Virus record (IMG/VR): IMGVR_UViG_3300046167_000978
Coordinates: 1-31,440 of that record
DNA length: 31,440 nt
Source: a virus
Strand: one strand, 5' to 3'
Positions 7,243-15,571 of the stretch are shown piece by piece. A model generated the notes under the pieces. It was not told the DNA's origin. It worked only from the letters and a program-made list of their open reading frames with translations, and ran no database searches. The first letter of the stretch is position 1, and every line of letters begins with the position of its first letter. The translations under genes were made by a program, and so were the position numbers.

Positions 7243-7839
7243 ATGTCATCAGCCACCCAGCCCATTGGCGTGATCGCGCGTCTGCTTGACCTCTCAGAGC
7301 GGCGGGTCCAACAACTGAGCCGAGAGGGTGTAATCCCGAAAGCCGAGCGTGGTCAGTACGACCTGATTGGATCGGTCCGCGGCTACGTTCGCTATCTGCG
7401 CGATCAGGCGCTCAAGGCACAGGCGGGCGCACCGGACTATGCGGCGGAACGCGCACGTTTTATCCGGGCGCGGGCCGACCTTGCCGAGATGGAGGCAGAG
7501 GAAAAGCGCCGCTCGCTGATTGCTGCCGAGCAGATTGAGGCGGCTTGGATCGCTGTTCTGGCGCTCTTGCGGACCCGTCTGCTGGCGCTCCCTGACCGGC
7601 TGGCACCACAAGCCTTTGAACAATCAACCGTCGGAGACACTCGGAACCTAATCCGAACTGCGATCCGCGAGGTGCTCGATGATCTCGCGCAGCCAGATAT
7701 TGAACTTGAAGCCGGCATTGACCTTGAGGGGGTCCGCGATCCTGAAGCGGACGGTGGCGAAGGCGCTGGCGGTGCTGAAGCCGCCGCCGGATCTGACGAT
7801 CAGCAATTGGGCGGACCAAAACCGCCGGCTGAGCTCTGA
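7243..7839 (+). CDS. terminase small subunit, Nu1-like
   Basis: The 198-residue protein begins with a winged-helix DNA-binding region, PIGVIARLLDLSERRVQQLS then REGVIPKAERGQYDL (about residues 7-41). A charged coiled-coil region follows (about 65-90). This is the arrangement of lambda Nu1 (181 residues), which recognises the cos site and recruits the large subunit. In lambda-type phages the cos site lies just upstream, so the 115-base gap at 7128-7242 is the place to look. GAGG at 7233-7236 serves the ATG. The Gly/Ala/Glu-rich tail (about 160-198) overlaps the large-subunit gene by 161 bases in another frame. Confidence 0.85.
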   Translation: MSSATQPIGVIARLLDLSERRVQQLSREGVIPKAERGQYDLIGSVRGYVRYLRDQALKAQAGAPDYAAERARFIRARADLAEMEAEEKRRSLIAAEQIEAAWIAVLALLRTRLLALPDRLAPQAFEQSTVGDTRNLIRTAIREVLDDLAQPDIELEAGIDLEGVRDPEADGGEGAGGAEAAAGSDDQQLGGPKPPAEL

Positions 7840-9655
7840 GGCCAGCGCCGAGCCGGGCCAATGGCGCACGAGCCGTGCGGAATACCAGCGCGGGATTATG
7901 GAGGCGGTGTCAGATGCTGCCACCGAAACCGTCGTTATCATGTCCAGTTCACAGGTGGGTAAGACGGAAGTGGTGAACAATTGTGTCGGCTACCACATCG
8001 ACCAAGATCCTGCACCAATCATGGTGGTGATGCCGACCGAGCGGGACGCCGAGACCTGGTCGAAGGACCGCTTTTCTCCAATGGCGAGGGATACGCCGTG
8101 TTTGCAGGATAAGATTGCTAATCCAAAGTCGCGGGACGGCAACAACAAGATCCTGCACAAGCGGTTCCCGGGCGGGCATCTGACCATCGTGGGCGCCAAC
8201 GCACCTTCGGGGCTTGCGAGCCGACCGATCCGACTGCTCTTGTGCGACGAGGTCGACCGCTATCCGTTCAGTGCAGGGGCCGAGGGGGATCCGGTCAACC
8301 TCGCGAAAAAGCGGACGGTGACCTTCTGGAACCGCAAGATCGTGCTGGTGTCGACGCCGACGAACAAGGGCGCGAGCCGGATCGAGGCGGCATTTGAGGA
8401 AAGTGACCAGCGCCGGTTCTGGGTGCCGTGTCCGGAATGTGGCCATGAACAAATCCTGACCTGGGGACAGGTGAAATGGGACAAGGACGAGAGCGGTGGC
8501 CATCGCCCCGAAACCGCGCGCTACCATTGCGCCGATTGCGACGCTGCCTGGACCGACGAGACCCGCTGGACCGCGATCTCCAAGGGGCGCTGGATCGCGG
8601 ATGCGCCGTTCAACGGAACGGCAGGGTTCCATCTGAACGAGATCTATTCGCCCTGGGTGCGACTTGAGGCCATGGCCAAGGGGTTTCTATCGGCGCGCGC
8701 CGGTGGGGATGAGACGATGAAGACGTTCATCAACACGTCGCTTGGCGAGACCTGGATGGAAAGCGGTGAGGCGCCGGACTGGCAACGTTTGCAGGGGCTC
8801 AAAGAAGATTGGCGCGCAGGCATGGTTCCGGCGGGTGGTTTGTTTTTGACCGCGGGCGCTGACGTTCAGAAAGACCGGATCGAGGTTGATGTCTGGGCAT
8901 GGGGGAAGGGCCTGCAAAGCTGGCTGATCGATCACATCGTGATTGAGGGTGGTCCAGGAGATCAGGCCTGTTGGCAACGATTGTCTGAGGCCTTGGGACG
9001 AAGCTGGGAGCATGCCAGCGGCGCACAGATGACCATCTCAAAGCTCGCGATTGATACCGGCTATGAGACTTCGGCCGTATACGCTTGGGCCCGCCAGGTC
9101 GGCTTTGGTCAAGTGGCGCCCATCAAGGGTCTTGAGGGGTTCAATCGAGCAAGTCCGGTCACAGGCCCGACATATGTTGATGCCACAATCGGCGGCAAGC
9201 GTTTGCGTCGTGGTGCGCGTCTTTGGACCATCGCAACCTCGACCTTCAAAGCAGAGACCTACCGTTTCCTGCGGCTTGACCCGCCGGAAGTCACCAGCGC
9301 GGGAGATGGCGAGGGCTATTCTCCTCCCGGCTTTCTCCATCTTCCGGGCTGGGTTGATGCCGAATGGCTGAAGCAACTGACTGCAGAGCAGCTGGTCACG
9401 GTCAAGAACAAGCGCGGCTTTGCGAAACTCGAATGGCAAAAGCTGAGGGAACGTAATGAGGCATTGGACTGCCGGGTGTACGCCCGTTCGGCCGCGTGGA
9501 TCCTTGGCGCCGACCGCTGGTCAGACGCCAGGTGGGAGGAATTAGAGCGCCAGCTGAGGGTGGATATTAGCGGTCCAGCAGGGGGCGTGGCCGCAAAACC
9601 AACCCCCAGGTCATCAGCCCGGCGACGCACAATGAGGTCAACCTATATGAACTGA
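7679..9655 (+). CDS. terminase large subunit, GpA family
   Basis: The 658-residue protein is close to lambda gpA (641 residues), the motor that packages and cuts DNA. The family hallmark PPPDLTISNWADQNRRLSSE-type segment is at about 35-54, the Walker A-like SSSQVGKTE at 89-97 and the Walker B-like LLLCDEVD at 187-194. A zinc-ribbon-like pair CPEC and CADC lies near 253-300 and the nuclease region begins around GADVQKDRIEVD. The ATG at 7679 has GAGG (7669-7672) six bases upstream, but it lies inside the small-subunit gene; a GTG at 7754 is an alternative start that still keeps the conserved N-terminus. It is followed by cargo, not directly by gpW. Confidence 0.93.
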   Translation: MISRSQILNLKPALTLRGSAILKRTVAKALAVLKPPPDLTISNWADQNRRLSSEASAEPGQWRTSRAEYQRGIMEAVSDAATETVVIMSSSQVGKTEVVNNCVGYHIDQDPAPIMVVMPTERDAETWSKDRFSPMARDTPCLQDKIANPKSRDGNNKILHKRFPGGHLTIVGANAPSGLASRPIRLLLCDEVDRYPFSAGAEGDPVNLAKKRTVTFWNRKIVLVSTPTNKGASRIEAAFEESDQRRFWVPCPECGHEQILTWGQVKWDKDESGGHRPETARYHCADCDAAWTDETRWTAISKGRWIADAPFNGTAGFHLNEIYSPWVRLEAMAKGFLSARAGGDETMKTFINTSLGETWMESGEAPDWQRLQGLKEDWRAGMVPAGGLFLTAGADVQKDRIEVDVWAWGKGLQSWLIDHIVIEGGPGDQACWQRLSEALGRSWEHASGAQMTISKLAIDTGYETSAVYAWARQVGFGQVAPIKGLEGFNRASPVTGPTYVDATIGGKRLRRGARLWTIATSTFKAETYRFLRLDPPEVTSAGDGEGYSPPGFLHLPGWVDAEWLKQLTAEQLVTVKNKRGFAKLEWQKLRERNEALDCRVYARSAAWILGADRWSDARWEELERQLRVDISGPAGGVAAKPTPRSSARRRTMRSTYMN

Positions 9656-9660
9656 AGAGG

Positions 9661-10370
9661 GAGACGTCAGGGATTTACCCGCTTGTTATAAGCAGCACTG
9701 TCTGCTCTGTTTATGCGCAAATAGCATGGAGACAGTGCGATGACGGCTCAAAATGACCTTCTTACCATCCCTGCGCGGCGAGGGCGTGCAGTTCGTTTGA
9801 GTGCAGGCGAAGCCATTCAGATCGTCAATACGCATGGGTCTCAAGTGGTTGATACATGGGCCTTCAATGCGGAAGACATGACAGAATTTATGTCAACTGA
9901 GCATATGCGGGCAACCCTTGGCAAACTATGGCCTGGCAAAGGAGATGCTCTTATCACGAACCGGCGGCGCGCGATTATGACGATAGAAGAGGATACCTCA
10001 CCTGGGCAGCATGACACGTTGATCGCGGCTTGTGACAGTTATCGCTATGGCCTGTTGGGATGCACGGAATATCACGATAACTGTACAGACAACCTGCATG
10101 CGGCGATGAGGCAGATCGGGCTTACTGCTCCCGAATGTCCTAGCCCGCTGAACCTGTGGATGAATATTCCAGTGGCCCAGGATGGCTCGACCGGTTGGGG
10201 AGAACCGTTGTCGAAACCAGGAGATTATGTCGTTTTACGCGCCGAGATGGATTGCATTGTTGCCATGTCTGCCTGCCCACAAGATATGGTGCCAATCAAT
10301 GGCGCCGACTGCATTCCGACCGAAGTACACTATCGCAAGCTGCCGGCCTCTTTTGTGATCTGAGACGTCA
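9661..10370. repeat. 9-bp direct repeats GAGACGTCA bracketing the DUF1989 gene
   Basis: Identical GAGACGTCA copies lie at 9661-9669, six bases after the terminase stop codon, and at 10362-10370, overlapping the DUF1989 stop codon. They could be a target-site duplication or recombination remnant, or chance; no transposase or terminal inverted repeat is present. Confidence 0.35.
9740..10363 (+). CDS. DUF1989 / urea carboxylase-associated family protein
   Basis: The 207-residue protein has the DUF1989 pattern: VNTHGSQVVDTWAFNAED near residues 30-47, LWPGKGDALITNRRRAIMTI near 62-81, and a Cys-containing GCTEYHDNCTDNL near 110-122. It ends with MDCIVAMSACPQDMVPINGA-type sequence. Members accompany urea carboxylase/allophanate hydrolase genes in bacteria and are thought to act in nitrogen metabolism; none of those partners is here. 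It is not a phage structural gene, yet it sits between terminase and gpW. GGAGA at 9729-9733 precedes the ATG. It is cargo or a host fragment carried by the phage, and may alter host nitrogen use only if expressed. Confidence 0.85.
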   Translation: MTAQNDLLTIPARRGRAVRLSAGEAIQIVNTHGSQVVDTWAFNAEDMTEFMSTEHMRATLGKLWPGKGDALITNRRRAIMTIEEDTSPGQHDTLIAACDSYRYGLLGCTEYHDNCTDNLHAAMRQIGLTAPECPSPLNLWMNIPVAQDGSTGWGEPLSKPGDYVVLRAEMDCIVAMSACPQDMVPINGADCIPTEVHYRKLPASFVI

Positions 10371-10388
10371 CTAGGGCGCAGTTCGGTC

Positions 10389-10508
10389 TCACTGCAGACA
10401 GCATTTCTTGAACTTCTTCCCGCTGCCACAGAAGCAGGGGTCACTGCTCCCAGGTAGGCGGTGGTCGCCTGCCAAATTATCGTATGCGGACAACTCAGAT
10501 GATATCTC
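10389..10508 (-). pseudogene. C-terminal remnant of a SEC-C zinc-motif protein
   Basis: On the minus strand, the 39 codons before the TGA at 10389-10391 end with DPCFCGSGKKFKKCCLQ. This is the zinc-binding SEC-C motif (C-x-C-x8-C-C) found at the C-termini of SecA and many small host proteins. The frame is closed by a stop at 10509-10511 and contains no ATG, so only the tail of the gene survives. It abuts the start of gpW and ends 25 bases from the DUF1989 stop, in convergent orientation. I read it as a piece of host DNA captured together with the DUF1989 gene. Confidence 0.7.
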
Positions 10509-10714
10509 TCACAGAGCTTCATGTGCGCCGTGAGGCCCTGACCCTGCAACGCGCCTCGGGCGTGGCCCGCATCAGCTACGACGGGAAGACTGTTGAGTAT
10601 CGCTCTGTCGCCGAGATCGACCGCGCGATTGATGCACTGGACCGTGAGATTGCGTCGGCGGAGGGGCGACGCATGGTGCGGCACATCCGCGTGATGGCGA
10701 CGAAGGGCCTCTAA
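10499..10714 (+). CDS. gpW-like head-tail joining protein
   Basis: This 71-residue protein starts MISLTELHVRREALTLQRAS and ends ATKGL, the pattern of lambda gpW (68 residues), which plugs the portal after packaging. ARISYDGKTVEYRS forms the central beta part. The ATG at 10499 gives the usual family start; another in-frame ATG at 10484 adds five residues. Neither has a recognisable ribosome binding site, perhaps because the upstream sequence was replaced by the DUF1989/SEC-C insertion. The portal gene follows six bases later. Confidence 0.85.
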   Translation: MISLTELHVRREALTLQRASGVARISYDGKTVEYRSVAEIDRAIDALDREIASAEGRRMVRHIRVMATKGL

Positions 10715-10719
10715 ACTAA

Positions 10720-12228
10720 ATGGCATTTTTTGATAAATTCCGCCGCCAAAAGCCTGGCGGCCCTGAAGCCATGCATGCGCGTCTCGAGGGGGCTATGGCC
10801 AAGCGCCGGCTTCGGGGTTGGAACCCACCCTTGGAAAACATCAACGCGCTGGTGGCCTCTGGCGGCCCGCGACTGTTGGCACGCTCGCGCGAGTTGGTGG
10901 TGACAAACGGCTATGCCGCGAATGCGTGCGAGGCTTTTGCCGCAAACCTTGTGGGTGACGGTATCAAACCGTCCTCACTGATCCGCGATGCGGAGTTGCG
11001 AGAGCAGGTGCAAAAACTGTGGCTTGCATGGACGGATGAAGCGGATGCCGATGGGCTGACGGATTTTTATGGCCTTCAAGCCATTGTGGCACGCGAGATG
11101 TTTGTCGCCGGGGAATGTTTTGTGCGGCTGCGCTCAAGACGGGCGGAAGATGGGCTGTTGGTGCCTTTGCAGCTACAGCTTTTGCAATCTGAGATGCTGC
11201 CCTTTGATAAAACTGAGACCGCGCCAAACGGCAACCGTATTCGGTGTGGGATAGAATTTGATCTGATTGGCCGGCGTGTGGCCTACCACTTCCGACGACA
11301 CCATCCAGGGGACAGCACGGAGGCGGGGCAAGGCACTACGTCTACGACGCGTGTGCCAGCTGAGGATGTGCTCCATATCTATCGACCGATCGATGCGGGG
11401 CAAATCCGAGGGCTGCCGCATATCGCCCCGGCGATGGTGCGGCTGTTTTTGCTCGATCAGTATGATGATGCAGAGCTTGACCGCAAAAAGACGGCTGCAA
11501 TGTTTGCGGGCTTTATCACCAAAACCGCCCCTGATGATCCGATGATGGGCGAGGGGGAGGTCGATCTTGATGGCGCGGCCATGGCCAGCCTTGAGCCTGG
11601 TACCATGCAGGTGCTGCTGCCTGGCGAGGATGTGAAATTCTCAAGCCCCGCTGATGTTGGTGGTGGATATGAAGCCTTCCAATATCGCACGCTGCTCGCG
11701 GTCTCGGCCTCACTGGGGTTGCCGTATCACCTTGTGACCGGCGACGTCCGACAGGCCAATTATTCCAGCCTGAGGGCAGAACTTGTGGAGTTCCGGCGGC
11801 GGATTGGCCAGTTGCAGCATGGGGTTGTGGCACATCAACTTTGCCGGCCTGTTTGGATGCGCTGGCTGGAGACGGCTGCCCTTTCTGGGACCATTGAGGC
11901 AGACCCGAGTTTGGCGCGTCCTGTGCAATGGATCCCGCCACGGTGGGATTGGGTGGATCCGCTGAAAGACATCCAAGCGCAGGTGCTGGCGATGGAAGCT
12001 GGCATCACATCACGCCGTAAGGTGGTCGAGGCCACGGGCTACGATGTGGAAGAGGTCGATCAGGAAAACGCCTCGGACGTACAACGGGCGGCTGATCTGG
12101 GCCTGATGTATCGCGCAAGTCCGGGTGAGACGCAGGGGGCAAGAGCCACGCCCATCCAAAAGCCTAACCCCAATTCTAGTGATGGACCGCCCGATAGAGA
12201 TGCGGGCACCGACCTACAACAGGAGTAA
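10720..12228 (+). CDS. phage portal protein, lambda gpB family
   Basis: The 502-residue protein matches the lambda-type portal (gpB, 533 residues), the twelve-subunit ring through which DNA enters the head. Typical segments are RSRELVVTNGYAANACEAFA near 54-73, an EMLP motif in the middle, and ADVGGGYEAFQYRTLLAVSA with LGLPYHLVTGDVRQANYSSL following, which is strongly conserved in this family. The C-terminal 50 residues are low in complexity and end within the leader of the protease gene. Its last codons contain AGGAG, the ribosome binding site of the next gene. Confidence 0.93.
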   Translation: MAFFDKFRRQKPGGPEAMHARLEGAMAKRRLRGWNPPLENINALVASGGPRLLARSRELVVTNGYAANACEAFAANLVGDGIKPSSLIRDAELREQVQKLWLAWTDEADADGLTDFYGLQAIVAREMFVAGECFVRLRSRRAEDGLLVPLQLQLLQSEMLPFDKTETAPNGNRIRCGIEFDLIGRRVAYHFRRHHPGDSTEAGQGTTSTTRVPAEDVLHIYRPIDAGQIRGLPHIAPAMVRLFLLDQYDDAELDRKKTAAMFAGFITKTAPDDPMMGEGEVDLDGAAMASLEPGTMQVLLPGEDVKFSSPADVGGGYEAFQYRTLLAVSASLGLPYHLVTGDVRQANYSSLRAELVEFRRRIGQLQHGVVAHQLCRPVWMRWLETAALSGTIEADPSLARPVQWIPPRWDWVDPLKDIQAQVLAMEAGITSRRKVVEATGYDVEEVDQENASDVQRAADLGLMYRASPGETQGARATPIQKPNPNSSDGPPDRDAGTDLQQE

Positions 12229-12232
12229 CCTC

Positions 12233-13216
12233 ATGAAGTCTTGGTATATGATCCGTGCCCGTGGGACGGGCACGGAAGTGCTGATCTATGATGAGATTGG
12301 CGCCTACGGCGTAACGGCCAAGGGATTTTTGGCAGAGTTCGGCGCCTTGTCGGATGATGCGGCAATTGATCTGCGTCTCAACAGCCCGGGCGGTTCGGTC
12401 TTTGATGCGGTTGCCATTTACAATGCTCTGAAGCGTCATGCGGGCGAGATCACCGTCTGGGTCGATGGCATTGCGGCTTCAGCTGCAAGCTATATCGCCA
12501 TGGCAGGTGACACCATTGTCATGCCAGAAAACGCTTTCCTGATGATCCATGACCCCTCGGGGCTGGTGATGGGCACAGCTGAGGACATGCGCTCCACGGC
12601 CGAGGCGCTCGATAAGGTGAAGAGCAGCCTGATCCAAGGCTATGCGGCGAAATCTGGAAAGCCGGATGACGAGATTGCTAACCTGATGGCGGCTGAAACC
12701 TGGCTTGATGCAAAGGACGCGCTGGCTCTCGGACTGATTGACCGCATGGCCGAGCCTGTGAAACTTGCTGCGTCGTTCGATGTCTCAAAGTTCCGCAACG
12801 CGCCACCGGAATTGGTTGCAGCGGCAGGAGAGACAGAAGCGCCTGCAGCCCCTGAACTTCAGACCGAAGGTGATGACGGCGCCAGCACGCTGCCTGAGCC
12901 CCAACACATGGGCGTGGATGCGCCCACCATGGCTGCAGATGCGCCAGCAATGACTGACACTGCGAGTGTGCGCGCCGAGGCCATCGCTCATGCACGCATG
13001 GTTATCGATCTCTGCCGCCTGGCCGGGCAGCCGCATATGGCTGGCCGCTTTTTGGAAGAGGACACGAGTCTGGACATGGTGCGCGGCAGCCTTTTGGCCG
13101 CGAAAGCCGAGGCTGAGGGCCTGCCGCCACACTCGCTGCATGCCCAGCCTGGCAGGGGCGCTGCCAGTAACCCTTGGGGCGATGTGATCGCCCGCACGTT
13201 CAAGACAAAAGGATAA
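12233..13216 (+). CDS. ClpP-like (S14) head maturation protease with scaffold-like tail
   Basis: The 327-residue protein has an N-terminal ClpP/S14 domain: NSPGGSVFDAVAIYNAL at 50-66, catalytic Ser83 in GIAASAASYIAMAG, His106 in MIHDPSG and a probable Asp near 159 in WLDAKDALALGLID. It would process the head proteins of the procapsid. Residues about 200-327 are Ala/Pro-rich then helical (RAEAIAHARMVIDLCRLAGQ) and may act as a scaffold, as lambda C/Nu3 does. I chose the ATG at 12233 because AGGAG (12221-12225) lies just upstream and the protein then starts at the domain; earlier in-frame starts lie inside the portal gene. Confidence 0.9.
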   Translation: MKSWYMIRARGTGTEVLIYDEIGAYGVTAKGFLAEFGALSDDAAIDLRLNSPGGSVFDAVAIYNALKRHAGEITVWVDGIAASAASYIAMAGDTIVMPENAFLMIHDPSGLVMGTAEDMRSTAEALDKVKSSLIQGYAAKSGKPDDEIANLMAAETWLDAKDALALGLIDRMAEPVKLAASFDVSKFRNAPPELVAAAGETEAPAAPELQTEGDDGASTLPEPQHMGVDAPTMAADAPAMTDTASVRAEAIAHARMVIDLCRLAGQPHMAGRFLEEDTSLDMVRGSLLAAKAEAEGLPPHSLHAQPGRGAASNPWGDVIARTFKTKG

Positions 13217-13222
13217 GCCATC

Positions 13223-13594
13223 ATGAGCATACTGACAGAAACAAACCACGCCGGTGGCTTTCTCGTTTGGGAGGTGCTGCGCGATTACACGCGGGACACG
13301 GTTACCATCGCATCGGGTGCGGGCAAGCTCGAGCCTGGCACGGTGCTTGGCAAGATCACCACGGGCGGCAAATTCGCCAAGCTCACGCCGGCTGCCACCA
13401 ACGGCAGTCAGAATGCTGCCGGCATTCTCTGGGCTGGCGTTGATGCCTCGGCAGCGGACAGCCCCGGAGTTGTGGTCCTGCGTGGCCCCGCACTGGTGAA
13501 CCGGCATGAGATCATCTGGCCCGAGGGGGCGAGCGAGGCCCAGATCACCGCCGCCACCACGGCTTTGGGTGCACTTGGCGTCATCCTGCGCTGA
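13223..13594 (+). CDS. head decoration protein, lambda gpD family
   Basis: The 123-residue protein is like lambda gpD (110 residues), the trimer that stabilises the expanded capsid. TETNHAGGFLVWE at the N-terminus, GKLEPGTVLGKIT near 36-48, AAGILWAGVDAS near 65-76 and a C-terminal LGALGVILR are characteristic. It lies six bases after the protease and 26 bases before the major capsid gene, the usual lambda order. AAAGGA precedes the ATG. Confidence 0.9.
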   Translation: MSILTETNHAGGFLVWEVLRDYTRDTVTIASGAGKLEPGTVLGKITTGGKFAKLTPAATNGSQNAAGILWAGVDASAADSPGVVVLRGPALVNRHEIIWPEGASEAQITAATTALGALGVILR

Positions 13595-13620
13595 GCCCAC
13601 TGACAAAAGGAATTCTACAC

Positions 13621-14634
13621 ATGGCAACCATGGATATTTTTGAAGGCGATGCCTTCTCCGTTATTGAACTCACGCGGGCTCTGGAAAACATCCCCTTCAA
13701 GCCGGCCACTCTTTCTGGCTCTGGGCTGTTTGGCGAGCGCGGTGTGAGAACGCGCACAGTCGTCATTGAGAGCCGAGATGGAACGTTATCTCTGATCCCG
13801 TTCTCCGAGCGTGGGTCGAATTTTGACCAGCAGCAGCCTGAAAGTCGGCAAGTTCGGGCTTTTGTGTGCCGGCAGTTCAAAAAGCAGGATGTGCTTTGGG
13901 CTTCTGAGATCCAGGGCATCCGCGAGTTTGGTTCCGAAAGCGTGACGCAGCAGGCGCAGGTAGAGGTCGCGCGGCGGATGCGCCGGTTGCGCGCAGATGC
14001 TGAGGCGACGTTTGAATATCACCTGCTCAATGCCATTCAAGGCGTGGTGAAAGACCCGCGCGATGGTGGCGTTGTCATCAACTTTGCCAATGAGTTTGGG
14101 ATCACGCCGGCGGCAGAGGTGGATTTTGACCTCGATAACGCATCGCCAGGGCCGGGCGTTTTGCGCAAGAAATGCCAGGCGCTGATTGAAAGCGTTGAGG
14201 AAAGCTTGGGCGGCCTTGTAATGGGCCCTGTGAACCTGCGCGCAGAATGTGGCTCTGCCTTCTTCGCGGATTTGGTGGCGCATAAAGAGATCCGCGAAAC
14301 CTATCTCAATACGGCTGCCGCCAGCGAGTTACGGGGCAGGGTGGTGGACGAGGTGAACTTTGGCGGCATCACCTTCCGCCGTTATGGGGGTAATTCGAAT
14401 ATCGGGGTTCCAACCGACAAGGCCTTCTTCTACCCGCAAGGTATTGAGGGGCTGTTTGAGATCTACTTTGCACCGGCAGACACGTTTGAAACGGTCAACA
14501 CCTTAGGACTTCCGCTCTATGCGCGGATGATCCCAGATCGCGAGCGCGATGAATGGGTGCGGCTTGAGATTGAAAGCAACCCGCTGCCCATCTGCACGCG
14601 CCCACAGGTGCTCCGCACTGCCAAGCGGACCTGA
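13621..14634 (+). CDS. major capsid protein, lambda gpE family
   Basis: The 337-residue protein has the length of lambda gpE (341). Family features include the N-terminal DIFEGDAFSVIELTRALENI, IESRDGTLSLIPFSERGSN in the middle of the N-terminal half, and the C-terminal LYARMIPDRERDEWVRLEIE followed by SNPLPICTRPQVL. It forms the HK97-fold shell. AAGGA upstream of the ATG gives strong translation. The stop overlaps the next start by one base (TGATG). Confidence 0.94.
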   Translation: MATMDIFEGDAFSVIELTRALENIPFKPATLSGSGLFGERGVRTRTVVIESRDGTLSLIPFSERGSNFDQQQPESRQVRAFVCRQFKKQDVLWASEIQGIREFGSESVTQQAQVEVARRMRRLRADAEATFEYHLLNAIQGVVKDPRDGGVVINFANEFGITPAAEVDFDLDNASPGPGVLRKKCQALIESVEESLGGLVMGPVNLRAECGSAFFADLVAHKEIRETYLNTAAASELRGRVVDEVNFGGITFRRYGGNSNIGVPTDKAFFYPQGIEGLFEIYFAPADTFETVNTLGLPLYARMIPDRERDEWVRLEIESNPLPICTRPQVLRTAKRT

Positions 14635-14945
14635 TGAGCGCCTTTGCTGACGCCCTCGAGGCTTTGTTTTTTGATGCCAACCTCTCGGTCGAGATTTGGC
14701 ATCGAGACAGCGAGGGGCAGTTCACCCGGGCTCGGGGCATCCTTCGCCGTCCGGACGAGATCACCGAGTTCGGATCGGCGCGGCTTATGTCAGATACCAC
14801 CCGGATTGATGTCCGGGTGGTGGATATTCCAGATCCTCGCCCTCAGGAGCAGATCCTGATTGGGGATGAAACCTTCCTGATCCAGGGTGAGCCGCGGCGT
14901 GATCGTGAGCGGCTCATTTGGACCATTGAGCTGACCCCCGCATGA
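14634..14945 (+). CDS. head-tail attachment protein, gpFII-like
   Basis: The 103-residue protein starts MSAFADALEALFFDANLSVE and is beta-rich after residue 20 (VRVVDIPDPRPQEQILIGD, then ETFLIQGEPRRDRERLIWTI). Size and position after the capsid gene fit lambda gpFII (117 residues), which forms the contact between head and tail. It overlaps the capsid stop by one base and the next gene by four bases (ATGA), so it is translationally coupled on both sides. The assignment rests mainly on position and size. Confidence 0.7.
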   Translation: MSAFADALEALFFDANLSVEIWHRDSEGQFTRARGILRRPDEITEFGSARLMSDTTRIDVRVVDIPDPRPQEQILIGDETFLIQGEPRRDRERLIWTIELTPA

Positions 14946-15571
14946 AACTTGGCCTCAATATCACACCCGATCTTGTCGCTGTGATGGCGGCCGAAATCAC
15001 GGTGGGCGAAAAGGCCGTCAGCGCCGCGATGCGCGAAGCCGGCACGAACCTGAAATCCGCCTGGCGGGGGCAGATCGCCCAAGCGGGGCTTGGTCGACGC
15101 CTCTCGAATTCGATCCGTAGCCAGACCTATCCCAAGGCTGGTGACAGTTTAAATGCTGCAGCGTTGGTATGGTCCAAGGCGCCGGCAATCATCGGGGCAC
15201 ATGATACGGGGCCACTTATTCGCTCGAAAGACGGGTTTTGGCTCGCCATCCCGACGGCGGCCGCTGGCAAAGGCCGGAAAGGTGGGCGCATCACGCCAGG
15301 GGAATGGGAGAGGCGGCGGGGGCTGCGGCTGCGGTTTGTCTATCGGCGCAGAGGCCCAAGCCTTTTGGTGGCCGACGGGCGGTTGAACAGTCGGGGACTT
15401 GGCGTTGCGTCGCGCTCCAAGACCGGGCGCGGCAAGGCAACGGTCCCGATCTTTCTCCTGGTGCCGCAGGTGAAACTCGCGAAACGCCTAGATCTGACAA
15501 GGGATGCAGACCGTGTGCAGGCGGGCGTGCCGGAGCTGATTGTGGCGAACTGGCTCGCAGACCGGGTTTAA
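14942..15571 (+). CDS. DUF6441-like tail completion protein
   Basis: The 209-residue protein is basic, with helical N-terminal part (VMAAEITVGEKAVSAAMREA, then GTNLKSAWRGQIAQ) and a beta-rich, Arg/Gly-rich middle (GRKGGRITPGEWERRRGLRL). Its relatives (DUF6441, from memory) occupy the place of lambda gpZ or HK97 gp10, between the head connector and the tail terminator, so a tail-completion role is likely. Its last four bases overlap the last four bases of the ACP gene on the opposite strand. Confidence 0.7.
   Translation: MKLGLNITPDLVAVMAAEITVGEKAVSAAMREAGTNLKSAWRGQIAQAGLGRRLSNSIRSQTYPKAGDSLNAAALVWSKAPAIIGAHDTGPLIRSKDGFWLAIPTAAAGKGRKGGRITPGEWERRRGLRLRFVYRRRGPSLLVADGRLNSRGLGVASRSKTGRGKATVPIFLLVPQVKLAKRLDLTRDADRVQAGVPELIVANWLADRV

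Noticed and set aside
7949-8632. Minus-strand 227-residue frame opposite the terminase
   Set aside because: Lies wholly inside the conserved GpA ATPase gene and shows no family features.
12785-13627. Minus-strand 280-residue frame opposite protease and decoration genes
   Set aside because: Shadow of two well-supported genes.
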